Source: Orthonyx spaldingii
Lineage: Eukaryota; Chordata; Aves; Passeriformes; Orthonychidae
DNA length: 64,000 bases
Reading direction: 5' to 3'
Assembly (NCBI GenBank): GCA_013397795.1
Contig: VZTJ01005675.1
Location: 2,036,069 to 2,100,068, forward strand
Under the pieces are notes generated by a model, which saw nothing but the letters and a program-made list of their open reading frames with translations, was not told the origin of the DNA and did no database searches. Of the stretch, positions 11,717-24,300 are shown in pieces. Within the stretch, counting starts at the first letter, position 1. Every line of letters starts with the position of its first letter. The translations under genes were made by a program, and so were the position numbers.

Positions 11717-12267
11717 GTGTAGCTGTCCCTGAGCTCCAGAGCCTGCCGGAGCCGGGACAGTTCCTCGCACCGCTTCCTTCCTCCAGCTCCGGCAAGGGCA
11801 AGCGCCGGGGCGGGGGCTGTCACGCTATCGGCTTCAGCCGGCACAGCTTTCCGAGCGGACTCGGTGCCCGAGGGGCTGGGCTGGGGTGCCGAGCCCCAGG
11901 GGAAAAGCAGAAAAGCTCCCGAAGCCCCGGTGCCCCCGAGGCCGGCCCTGCCTCAGGAGCACGACCGGCTCAGGCTGCCGGGGGTCGGCGGCAAGAGGGG
12001 AGGGAGCGAACTCCCCGCCCCGCCGCGGGCAGCCGGGTAGCGCCTCCCGCCCCGCGGGGCCTCCCCCGCGCCCTCCGTCGGCTGTACCGGCGCTGGCCGG
12101 CACCGACCCCGGGCGAGGCAGAGAGGGAGGCACGGAGGGAGGCAGGCAGGGAGGGGCGGCGGAGCGGCGCCAGCGCTGTCCCGCCTCCTCCCCCGGAGCC
12201 GCGGCTCCCCCTCCGCCTCCATTTCCCGGCGTGCGGCGCGGGCGCGGGGCAGGAAGTCCCGTGCGCC

Positions 12268-12274
12268 TGAGTCA
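12268..12274. promoter_or_regulatory. AP-1 consensus TGAGTCA in WASHC4 5' region
   Basis: A perfect palindromic AP-1 heptamer lies 37 bases upstream of the WASHC4 ATG and is directly followed by a GC box. If transcription starts further upstream it would lie in the 5' UTR, so its role is only a possibility. Confidence 0.4.
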
Positions 12275-12310
12275 GGGGCGGCCGGGCGGCCGCTGCCGGG
12301 GCCGGCGGCG

Positions 12311-12371
12311 ATGGCGCTGGAGACCCTCTCCCCGGACTGGGAGTTCGACCGCCTCGACGACGGCTCGCAGA
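12311..12371 (+). CDS. WASHC4: WASHC4 exon 1 (coding part)
   Basis: Encodes residues 1-20 plus one base of K21, with the ATG in a GGCGGCGATGG context (G at -3 and +4). The donor is GTGAGC at 12372. It lies inside the CpG island. The opening ETLSPDWEFDR is the conserved WASHC4 N-terminus. Confidence 0.97.
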
Positions 12372-15300
12372 GTGAGCGCCCGCGCAGGGCGGGGCCGGGC
12401 AGGGCCGGCGGGGGGCGGCGGGAGCCGCCTCGGAGCGGGGGGAGGCGCGGGCTGGGCAGACTCTGCTCCCCCCGGGCTCTCCCGCTGCATCCCCGCCGGG
12501 AACGGCGGGGAGGAAGGGAGGGAGGAGGGAGCGGTGGCGGGAGCTGAGCGGGATCGCCCTGCCCGGCTCCCCCGCGGGCGCTGCCCCGCGCCCCTGCCGC
12601 CAGCCCCGCGCTGATGCCCCCGGCCGGGCCTGCGGGGGTGGGCGGCCGCTGTGACCTGCTTTCCTCCCGCCACCCCTTCCGTAGCTGTCGGGGTTGTTTT
12701 GGGGCGGGGGGAGTGGCTTTCCAGCCCTTCGTCCTCCGCTCCCTCTGGGGAGTCGCCTGCGGTGCCCCCCGCGTGGCGGGGAGGGCCAGGCTGCTTGTGC
12801 CACCCTCTCTTTTCTTGCACGAACCGGGCTCATCGTGGGGACGGTGTTGCTTTCCTTCCCGGTCATTTCTCGTGGCTCACAAATTTTTGCAGTGGCTGCC
12901 TTGGTTATCCAGAGAAGTCACATCAAGATATGTTGTAAGCAGTTAGTTGTACTCAGCTTTCATTGGTAAAGGCTCTCTGTCATTGAGACTCGCGCGGTCA
13001 CTTGCAGTTTCACCTTTAAAATAGAGTTCAGTAAGACCTTGTGATGCTGAAGTCTTTCACGGTGGGTTCGTGTGCCCGTCAAAAACCACGTTTTACTCAG
13101 CCTGTGGAGGTGACCTAGTTTCTAAAGAGGGAACCTATATGGTTGTCACACTGTAATACACACTGTAAATTGAACTGTGCCAAATTAATTGTACCAGGTG
13201 TTGCTGTGAAAATATGTCACTCATTGACCAACTGTTTCACATATAATGTTGTCCCAAGGGATAACAGTGTTTATGTCATATTCACTTAGTCTGGATTTTG
13301 GTGGAAACTGAAGCTGTCCCGAGCAGAGTTTTTTATCAGTTCTCTAGTTGTGGAAAGGAAAATGTAGTTTTTACTCAAAATGCTAGATCACCACTAGTTT
13401 GATCATGACATGAAATGCAGCTCCAAGAAGTTTACATGACTTAATGTGCCCCGTTACCACCATCTCGAGGGTGAACAAACAGGCTGATCTTCCATCCAGA
13501 ACAGCACACAGTGGTCTAGAGAAAAGCCAAAGAAAAATCCTGTGAATTCAAAGACATTTTTTGTTCTTGCCTACTTTCACTTTATATCACTAACATTTAG
13601 CAGTTACAACTTTCTCCACTGAGGACATAAGATATTAAGTAAGTCTAGTTTGTTACATATCTGTCCTAGATATGTTGGCTGTGGCACTTGCAAATCCTGC
13701 TGGCAATGAGTTCTTTGAATATTAATATTGCTGATTTTATGGAAGAGGTTAAGATTAAGTTGGGGGATCTGCGCTGCTGAGTTGATCTCTTGCATTGTTC
13801 CAACTATAATGCTTTCGTTTTATCACCTGAGGAGAAACTAAATCAAATTTTATTGTAAACAGCTTATACCTTATGAGGTATGTATGCTGCTCTGAAGAAA
13901 AGAATAATATCTGCTTTCTATGATTTCATTTTATCTGTGTGAGTCAGTTTATTCAGGAAGAATGTTCTGCATCTTAGAAACTTCCCTCATCTCCAAGTAA
14001 TTTTTTATCTGTGCAACTCTGCCTATCTCTGGCTAGCAAAGAGCTTCCACTCTTGTCTCACTAAGGAAGTGAGAAGTTATTCCCACCTGTCTCTTATTTT
14101 ATAGATGATCAGTACAAGGTGGCAAATTGATGGCTATCAATAATTAAGTATTTGGAAGTATTTAATGAGTTGTAGTGTTGTTCAGGTCCATCATTTGTCT
14201 ACTAGAAAGGTGACAGTCTGTGGATCTCTAGCAGAGTGCTGTTGTGAGGTTTTGTTTGAGAAATGCTCAATGTTTTTGTTTCACAGGGAACTGATTTGAA
14301 CAGCAGTGCCAATTTCCTACTCTTGTATGACTTTGAAGTTTTTGCTGTTCTTCCTATAAAGCCCCTATGAGTGTCAGTTTTTTGTTCTTAGTTTATCTTT
14401 TGTGTGAAGAGAGGAGATGTGACTGGGGAAATACCACAGCATACATCTATAATGTCTCCCCTACTCCAGATTTTCTAGCAGTAAAGCACCAAAGCTGACA
14501 TGGTGGCTGGTTAAACTCCATTCAGCAGGGCTATGCATCTATCAGTGTTTTACTGGTTTGCTGCAACAGAGCTTACAGAAGATGCACTGGAAAGAACCTG
14601 AAAGATGAGATGGATCTGATGGAAAAGAATAATATGATGATACAGCCTAAGGGCTACACATCAGTGCCAGGAGTGCTGCTGGTGGAGAGCGTTTTGTTCA
14701 CTTGCTTATCTTTCTACATGAAATTCAGTATCCTGATCTTGACAATGCCTGTGTGCTGTCTAGGCTGCTAGAACCCAATAGCACTAATGCCATTAATGTG
14801 GAAGAGTGTGCTGTGCTCCTTGGGTAGGCTTTGCAGTCTGTGTGCCTTCACGGTTGGCATTGCTGCAGCTTTCAAAGTACTATCTTAAAATTAATTCAGG
14901 TCTTCACTGCAGTCATTTTCCCTTCTCAGTCTCAACCATCCTGTTCCTAGTCCTTTTCATCTTTTCCTTATCAATTTGTCTTTATTCTTTCCTCCCTTTC
15001 TGCCTGGTGCAGTGTCCCGGTCAGATATTTTCTTTCCGCGAAAAAATATTTAAGTGATAATTGATTCAGCAGTGCTCTCTCACTGAAGTAGCCATCAGCT
15101 ACCATGTGGCTCACTTATTTGCAATGAGGATGAGTAAGAAGTTGAACATGCAGAATAAAAGAATATATTATTTTTAACTTTCTAGGCCAGTCTACTTGCT
15201 GAAATGTGAAAAGGACACATAAAAAGCTACATGACATCTGAATTCTTGTTTAACAAAAGTTCAGTTGTTCAGCTGACCTGCATTCTCTAACTTTCTTTAG

Positions 15301-18300
15301 ATAATCCTATTTTCAACAACTAGCAGAAGATCACAAGCTGTTAAATTTGTTACCTAATTATGGGGAAGACACTTTAGTCTTCACATGAAAAAGCATTGTA
15401 CTTTGTGAGTGTAGAAGCCTGGAACTGTAATCATTTACTCTGGTTCAGATTATGCAGCTAAATCAGTAATTGTGTATAATTTGGGGAGGAGTGGGGAGAG
15501 TCTTAATATGGGAAGAAAGAAAGGTCAGGATAGAGAGAATGAAACTTTTTTTTGCACCAATTGCCTTTAGATTTACTTTGCTAATTAAGACCACTGTTGT
15601 TGGTGTTTGAGCAGCTGAATGTTAGCCTTTGAACCTACTTGCCTCTGACACTAACAGGACAGCTGTGCATTTCAATGCCCAGCAGAAGAAAAATTCTGCT
15701 TGGGGAGGGTGAATTTGAGAGTGGGAGGGAATGACTAAAAGCCATAAGCTTTCCATGTAATGCTCAATTAACTCACTGAGAGGTAGCAAGGAGAAGTGGA
15801 AAGAGGATTGCTGGAAATTCAACTGCTGCTCAGGCTGAATTGATTAGACCCATTGCCTCAAAGTTCTTATATAAATGCATATGTACTGGTTCAGCTGATG
15901 GGTAGAGTCACCCGCTGTGTTACGATTTCTACAGTCATTTCTTTGCTCAGCACCTTATATGATTGTTAAGGTCTTAGTTTAACAATACACGACCTTTAAA
16001 AAAATAATTTTCTGCATACTGCTTAGATGTTTGATATTCATTAAGTAGTATTTAAATTTCTTTTAAACTGCCACTAAGTTATAGGATTGTTTTTAAGCGA
16101 ATAAGAACTTTGTATTAAAGCTCTATCTTATTAAAGACAAATGGCACTGGAAAATGAGGAATACAGGACTAAAGTGAAATAGCAACAGGTTAAATGTTTT
16201 TTAATAACATTTTTTGATATCGCAGTTTATTGAATTGTCCATAAAACTTTACAAATGTTATCAATTCTCAGAAATTCATGCTGAAGTGCAGTTGAAGAAT
16301 TATGGAAAATTTCTTGAGGAATATACATCTCAGCTGAAGAGAATTGAAGATGCTTTGGATGACTCTGTTGGAGATGTTTGGGACTTCAGTCTTGATCCCA
16401 TTGCTTTAAAGGTCTTCATATATTTAATATATGTTGCAACATTGTTACTTTCCTAGTTTGTCCTTCCCTTTAAAATCTCAGAAGTAAAAGCTTGATGCAT
16501 TTGTCCTCTTAAAATGTTGACTTTTGTGTTTGAGAAACCTATCCAATACTATTTTAATTATTAAGTGACTAATAAATTCGTGCATATCAGAAGATGTTCT
16601 CATATTATTATTTTCTAGTCTTATGGATGCTAGCAGAAGTTAAATGAATTTCTAATTCTTCCTGTATTGGGAAGGCTGGTTTCAGCAAGCTTCCTCCCTG
16701 TGACTTCCCTGTTGGTGTTTTTATCTGGGGCTGGGGTTCCAGGAGAGCTCACTAATAGTTGTAAAATTGCAGAACAAACTGTGTGTGTATTTATAGGTTG
16801 TGTTTTGACATAATGGCCTTGGTACAGTATTGGCTGTTTTCTTGGTCACAAGTTCTCTGTCCTCTGTGGAGCATTATTTTTTCCTCTTCACTGAATTTGC
16901 AGACATAATTTAAAAGCGCTTTCGTTGCCATATGAAACTTGTCTGTGCTGAAGATGCACTCTCAAGCAATCATCTGCCTGAACAATTTGAATAAATTTTG
17001 TGTAGGGCCACCACAGCACTGGATGTTTAGGGACTAGTCAAAATCAGGCTGACTTAAGTACAAAATGTCAGTGCCTGCATACAGATGTATTTTCTGCTTC
17101 CTGATTCCAGCATTTGGGATTATTAATTCATGTTTTAGTTTTCCTGAGCTGGTTTTTTTTTTCCTACATACACTATAATGACCATGCTTTTGCCTTTCAA
17201 GTTTTGTAAGTTGTTGTAAATGCTGTGTAATATACCTAGTTATTTGCCTGTCTGCCTAGAGTGAAAGGAAAGATATTTCCATATAAAGGTGAAGAGTGAA
17301 GGATTCCTGCAGTACAGGTTGCCAGTAATATGTAATTGTTGCTCTCTTACTACTGACCCTATTTGAGATTAAACTGGGGGAAGTATTTGCCTAGTTGGAT
17401 AAATGTATTTTTGACCACTGTTTTCTACAGTTGCTCATTTGTTGTTTCTGTTTGGTTGTTTTGTTTTGTGGTTTTTTGTTTGTTTGTTTTTTATTTTTAG
17501 CTTTTGCCATATGAACAGTCCTCCTTGCTGGAGCTCATAAAGACAGAAAACAAGGTAAGCACTTTATGCTTAAAGGAAAAAAAAGTTATTCTGCCTCAAC
17601 CCAAGCCCTGTAAATGTGAACTTGTTTCTAATCTGTGTGATTTTTTTTCCCTGCTTTGAGTCTAGGTTCTAAACAAAGTTATAACTGTGTATGCTGCTCT
17701 TTGCTGTGAAATCAAGAAGTTAAAATATGAGGTAAATTCAGCTGACTTTTGTTATTGTATATGAAAAGGTTTGCAGTTTGGCAAGCTGATATATAGATTT
17801 ATTTTTATCAGTAAAGAAACAAGATATGTCTAAATAATTTTTGTAGCTTGATTACATATATATTTATTAAAAAACAAATTTCTGCTTTTGTTGTTAGGCA
17901 GAAACTAAATTTTATAATGGCCTCTTGTTTTATGGAGAAGGAGGTAAGTAGATCCCTTTACTATAAAAGTTTGTAGTTTTGCTTTATTGCTTCAGGTTGT
18001 ATTAAATGCTACAGTAGCTGTAATTTTATGATATGGGTACATGCTTTCTCTGTGTCTTTAATTGATGCACACCAAATAGAGAACTTTGAGGGTATAGGAA
18101 TATAGGTATAGGGATATATGTTAGTGTCTTGTAGCTGTCCTGAGTTAGCTTAAGATGATAAGGTTTATCTGTAAAGCCCTGCAGTAAGTATTGTGACATT
18201 AACAGGAAATTTTGTTGCAGCCTTATTTATGTGGGAAGTAGGGAGTGTGAGCTGTTGTGTTAAATGTCTTACACATTAACAAGCCTTATACAGACTACTG

Positions 18301-21300
18301 TAGCAGCTATTTTTCAAGGTATGGCATTGAAAACGTGTTTTTCATATGTAAACACATCCTAAACCAACTTATTTCCTTTTGGGACTAGATTTGACATTGG
18401 CTGTAGTAAAACAATAAATCTGTGATTTAATTGTAGTAAAACAATGAAACCATTAATAAATAGCTTGATCAAAGTCCTGCCCTTTTCACTTACGCAATTG
18501 GTATTCCAAGGCAAGTTGGAGTATGTTGATGTCATCTGCCCTTCCAGTGCAGGTAAATTACACTACAAGTTTAGACCATGACATAAGAAGGGGACAAGTA
18601 ATTGTAAGTCAACTCAATTGACAAATCATGAAACCCTGCTTTAGGGGAAAGCTGATTTTTGTCTTGGAGTTAAACTGGTAACTCCTGAATGACTGGCCTT
18701 AAGCTTCCACCTTAAAGTATACTAGTGTGGGAATAAGCACAGATCTGGATCATAAAGACTGAATATATTAAAGAGTTGCTTCAGAGACCTATCATCCAAT
18801 TTTGTTTCTATTTCAGTAATTTGAAAGAAAGGGAAAGCCTTTTCATAGTAGTATTGTGAAAAGGTATTCTTAAAGCTTTTCAAGAGACAAGAGAGTGTGA
18901 CGGAAATATCAGGGAATGTGAAATCTTTGAGCTCGGGACTGTTTATCATTCTTTTAAGTTCTATATAAGATAACTGTTGTGGTTAAGGAGCATGGAAAAG
19001 TGGGGGATTTGTTAGCTTGTTATGTGGGAGGTTTTTGCTGTGGTGTTTTTTTTTTTCCTTTTTTTTTCTTAGCAGACTTGCATGTCTTATCAGATATGGC
19101 TTTAAATATTTTAAAGTCATATGCTGCCAAAACGATACTAGGAGATCCCTCAGAATTTTCCATGTCTCTAGCATGAAAAAGTCAGACTGTAGCAGATTAA
19201 TATATTACAGCAGCCATTTATTCCTGATGGGTGTTGTGCAGGGAATGCTTGGGAATGACAGAAACTGAGAGGTTGGCCTTCTGAGGGCTAGGTAGGAATG
19301 CAGAAGTTATGTCCTCTATATCCATATCCCTACTTGTAGCATGTGCTTTGATAACAGCAAGCTTGCTTACTTTAAACAGCTGGCAAAGTTACTGGCTCAA
19401 GGATGGTTGAAATTTAAACAAATACTGTGCTGGATTTTTTCCATCTGTGTAAAGAAAATTTTTTTTCCCATGTTGTCTTTGGAATGGCTAGGACTAGTCT
19501 GGGAACGTGAGGTAGTTGGATATGTTTTTTTGGGACATACATTACAGAGATTAAAAGTCACATAAAATGTGTAAAGGGGAAGCAATATTTAGTATCTTGT
19601 CCCAGAGCTCCATGTTAAAGAAGTATGGAGACTCCTTTAGTCTTTGACAACTCTAAAAGACCATATTTTATGAAGCAAGAAGACTTGTATTTCTTAGGCA
19701 GGTAAACTTGTAATTTAAAGTGAGCTTTTTTTGCTCAGAGTGGCCCAAAAGAAAAATCTCAAGTCTAGATTTTTGACTAATTTGTCACATTAAAAAGACA
19801 GTGTTTTGTCAGGTGATGTTCAAACTGTTCCAGATTACTGAAACAGTTTGGCATGGGTGATGTAATTATTGTATTTCTGTGTTCTGTGTCATACAGATAA
19901 TGCTGTGAAGCTGTGGTGGTAAGCCCGTTCTTTTGTGCAGAAGGATATGTAGGAAAAAGAAAATTAATTCCTTCAGGTTAATCATGTAGTATATTCTTTC
20001 AGTAAAAGACATCTGGACATTTCTTGCAAAATAAATACCTAGTATTTTCATGCAAAATTCTTAAAAATGGAAACATTTATATGAAGTTACATAATACATA
20101 TGCCTTTAAAGATTTATGGGTTTTATTCTTTATTTTCTTTCAGATGAAGGAGACTTTTTCCAGCTTTGTATCTAATTTATAAACAATGCAATTTTTAGTG
20201 AAAAAGAAACTCCAAAAATAAGTCCGAGTTAGGAAAGCAAAAATTAAAAAGTTTTGAGGTTCCATCAATACACTTATAATAGTGCACTCTACTTGTATGA
20301 CAAATAAATGGCTTGGAGGGCAAGCTTCAATGTTAAACAGATACAATACAGGCTTTAGAAAGTGTTGACAAATGTTTCTCTTTTAAGCCACAGATTCCAG
20401 CATGGTGGAGGGAGATTGCCAAATACAGATGGGAAGATTTGTTTCTTTCTTGCAGGTAGAGTATGTTTTGATTGTTTGACAGCAATTATAATCTTAATTT
20501 TACTTGCAAAATGGATTTAGCAGTCTGCCATATCCTGTTTGCGTTTTGCTGAAAGGCATAGCAGTGGTTTGATATGTTACTATGTTTTGCCTGCAGACCT
20601 GTCACAACCAGCTGATGTATCACACATTGTTTGGGGATTTTTTTTTTTATACTTGTCTCTGGAAGTCTAATGAGAGAAGAAATTAGAATTTACCTAGAAA
20701 GATTTCAGTAGGAGAAGATAAATTGAGGTTGCTTTCATTTGATGGTAAAGTTAAAGGGAGCTATTTTCTATTTTTATGAGTTTGGTTAGCAAGTTTTAGT
20801 GCTTATTGAACATTGGAAATGGATTATTTCATATGTTTGGGGGTTTTTTAGCTGGTAGAAGAAAGCAAAATTAAAATATGTACCTGAAAAAAATTGCTTG
20901 TGCCTCCTTCAAATGTTTTTGGAAGAATACTTATTTCTTGTACAGTTTAGTTGGTCAGGATCCATTGCATGAAAACAGGATCTGTGTTTCTTCTGAGGAT
21001 TTCCTGTGTTCTTGGGTTTCAGCCTATTGTGGAGTTTTTTGTCCTTATTATAACTTAAGTGACTGTCCCATTCCCAAAAATGTTTCTATTTTTATGCAAT
21101 ATTGCTTGAAATGAAATATCTGTGTTGAAGTAGAGAATACAGAGGAAGCTTCCAGAATGCCTAAACAAATTCTGGTCTAACAAGAGTTAAAATTCCTGTT
21201 CTTGCTGTATAGGAGCATGGCAGTAGTCATTTACGGAGTCAGGACAGGTCGAATGCTGTAGGAAGTTGTCTCTCAACTTCTTTTACCATGCTGAAGTGCA

Positions 21301-24300
21301 GTTAATTGTTAGGGTCTCTTGGGTTTTCTTCCCCATTTTCCAAGCTTTTTGTCCTATCAACTTTGTAGATTTCATCCTTCATTCTCTATTTCTTTCCTAG
21401 CAGATGTTTGAGACCTTTTAATGATTCTTAGATGGGGCTACTGTACATTTGTGTTTTTCCAGAGCCAGGATGCTCTGTCCAGGTGGAAGCTGAGAGCAGG
21501 GTCCCTGGCTGTTTGGGTATCTATGTGCATTGCAAACCAACCCTGTAGAATAAGTTTGTTTATTTGTGGGGTTTATGCTGATATGTATATTTACAGGGTA
21601 AACATTACACAAAAAAATACAGCAGTATTGCTTGTAAACCCACTTTCTATGTATGCGATGATGGGTTTGGGATCGTTGAAAAACTGTGGAAGGAAGGGAC
21701 ATGCAGGATGTTACCCTAGAGGGAGAGTTTACTGTGCTAACAGATGTGTGGTGTTTAGGGTAAAGCTATGAGGAGAATATTTTGCTTGTGAAGTTTGTTC
21801 TTTTTCAGCTGTGTTTTCCTGAATCCATTCAGTGTTCTATATCCCTAGATTAGGAAATGCAGTTCTGGTCAGTGTTATAAGCATATCCCTGGGGCAGTGT
21901 GAAAATAGGAAGTTGACAAAAAGGTGAAAAGTTGCTTTCATAGAGCTAATGTCCATGTATTAGTTTATTGGCTTTTCTGAGCTTTCTGGATTAGTAAGAT
22001 GCAATAGCCTCAAATTTGCTAGGTCAAAACATTTTTAAAAAACATGATCAAAATAATGCTCTGAAACATTAATTTAAAAGTTGCAATCTTGTCTATATTA
22101 TAGACCTTCTAATATGCAAGTGCTGTTAAACTGGACTACTTTCCAGAAATTTTTTAATGGCAGCTGGTGCTGCATCCCCAGGAAACATGATCTCAGTTGT
22201 CTATTAATCCGTTCCTCTGGAATCTGTTGGCTTATTTCAGTTCCATTTGTTAGAGCAGTACAAGTATAAGAAGTAATGTTTTGTGAAAACTGGTGACTAA
22301 TAGAAGGCAGAAGCCCAAATAAGATCTATTTTTGATGGAGAGGAAGACAGAATTCAGCTGTTAGCCAGTCTCCTGGCAGGCTGGCTGTTCAGCCAGTGTG
22401 GGCTGTCTGCTATAAAACCATCTTTGTGCAGACTGGCTAGACTCATCACACACTGACATTTCCCTGGTGGGATTTATAAGGCAAATAAATCATCAGGTAT
22501 TGTTGCAGTTAAGGGAAACTCAGATTCATTTATCCTGTTGTGCAAGGAATGCCTTGTTAAAATCCATTATAGATATTAAAATAGTCCTTCATATGGTCAG
22601 AGTGGATACATTCTTACTCATTTTGTGTTACATAACTGAGCTGAAATTCTGCCTTGGTTGGGCAAGCCTCTCAAAGACATTGACTTTGTTTTAGAGCAGT
22701 ATTCTGTGGCTTATCTCTCTTACAGCAGGTACAGGCTTCTGTGGTAATTTCTCATTTGAACTTGGCTATTACCAGCATCCAGAGTGTGACTCTTGAACCT
22801 AGTGGGGAAAAAGCACAGCCTCTATTAACAGGGATACTGTCCCTGAAAGTACTTGGGCTCTGTTGTCAAGCTACTTCTTGCAGTCTCTGATAAATTGAAC
22901 CAATAGTATAAATTGTCAGAGCTGTACTGGAAGCTTGTGTTTTGCAGCTTCTTAGCTTAGTCCCAGATTCTTTTTCAGAGCTGTTAGCAGGATGTTTTCC
23001 ATCCTGCTGTAGATCTGTCCACTGATTTGGATTAGGGATATAGCTGGAGCATGGGCTGCAAAGTCTGTAGTTTATGTTCAGTGTTTTTGGTGTAATGACA
23101 ACTTGTGTATGAGGAGGATCTATACGTTTACATGCATCTTATTTTCTTGTATTTCAGGAGCTGTCTTGCTTTGTTACCAGATGTTATGAAGTGGTGGTCA
23201 ATGTAGTGCATCAGCTGGCTGTTCTGTATACCAGCAACAAGTAATTATTCCCGAAAATGCTGCATTGTTATTATGTGGAGTTAAATGTATAAAATATGAA
23301 TGTTCTGTTTAAGACATGGTCATTTTTGGAATATTGTTGTCTAGAGATTTAGTGCTTTGCTGTGCAAGTTTGGGCTTCATAAACGGTTATGGAAGTAGTT
23401 TTGTTTGATTTTGAGAAAAACTAGTGCTTGTATATATTGAGATGCAAGGATTTTATTGTTTGTTACTTTTAGTCTTTATGTTTGAGAAATATTGTTAATT
23501 TTTCATCCTTGCTCTGTCTGAGAGGCTCCTCCTGCTGTTGCTGGATACATACCTTAAAAATCAGATCATTTCTATGGTCTATTTTAAAAATGTAAATCTT
23601 GGCATATATTCTTCACAGAACAGCCATGGTTTTAACACCTGAAGTTCAGCTTAGTAAAGGCTGTCTGGTTTAGCTCCTTTGAAAACTGTAAGGAGGGTTT
23701 AGTTCTGAATAGGATTGTTGGATTTAGCTTTGAATACCTCTGCAGGGCTCTTCATTGCTTCCCCATTCCCCAACAGGATATCATCATTCTTCTCAGTTTT
23801 ATTTGTTGTTTTTATTTTTGACTTAAACTACAGCACAAGGTAGACTTCCTGTGTGGTTCTGGATGTGTAGCTTGGACATGGCTTGATTAAATACAAAGTT
23901 AATTTATTCTTTGGGTATATCAAGGCTATTTGCCATTAGCACAACTGAACTGGGAATTGCTGACACACATATGCACTGAATACCGTTGGTGGTTTCAACC
24001 ACTCACATGCTGTGTCTTTAAAAATACAATATTAAATTTGATCAGAGCATGCAGATTTCACATAGCATATACTTTTAATCAGGTTTTGCTGTTCTTTTGT
24101 TTCCTGAAGTTACTATGTTAGTGAAGAAGATTGTACCCCAAGAAACAGAGAACACACCATGATACTGAGTTGATAAATATGATCTGTTCTAAGGATTAAA
24201 AAGGTATTAAAATATTCATTTTATTTACAGGATTGCACCTAAAATTATAGAGACATCTGGAGTTCATTTTCAGGTGGGAATGATTTGGAACTTTGGAACT

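Larger units (their letters stand above)
11740..12860 (+). promoter_or_regulatory. WASHC4: CpG island with WASHC4 promoter and exon 1
   Basis: A CpG-dense block of about 1.1 kb surrounds the WASHC4 start codon at 12311, in sharp contrast to the AT-rich DNA on both sides. Upstream of the ATG are an E2F-like TTTCCCGGC (12222-12230), an ETS-like AGGAAGT (12251-12257), an AP-1 consensus TGAGTCA (12268-12274) and an overlapping GC box GGGGCGG (12275-12281). There is no TATA box, consistent with a housekeeping CpG-island promoter. Long frames on both strands here (up to 298 codons on the minus strand) are by-products of low stop-codon density and are not called. Confidence 0.8.

Noticed and set aside
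11324..11722. 132-codon plus-strand frame just upstream of the WASHC4 CpG island
   Set aside because: It has no family resemblance and runs antisense to the more protein-like minus-strand segment. Its end is made of a local 24-base duplication.
11834..12866. Long frames on both strands, up to 298 codons, around WASHC4 exon 1
   Set aside because: They lie in the CpG island, where stop codons are rare. They are Pro/Arg/Gly/Ala-rich shadows, and only the 61-base exon 1 frame has a validated splice partner.
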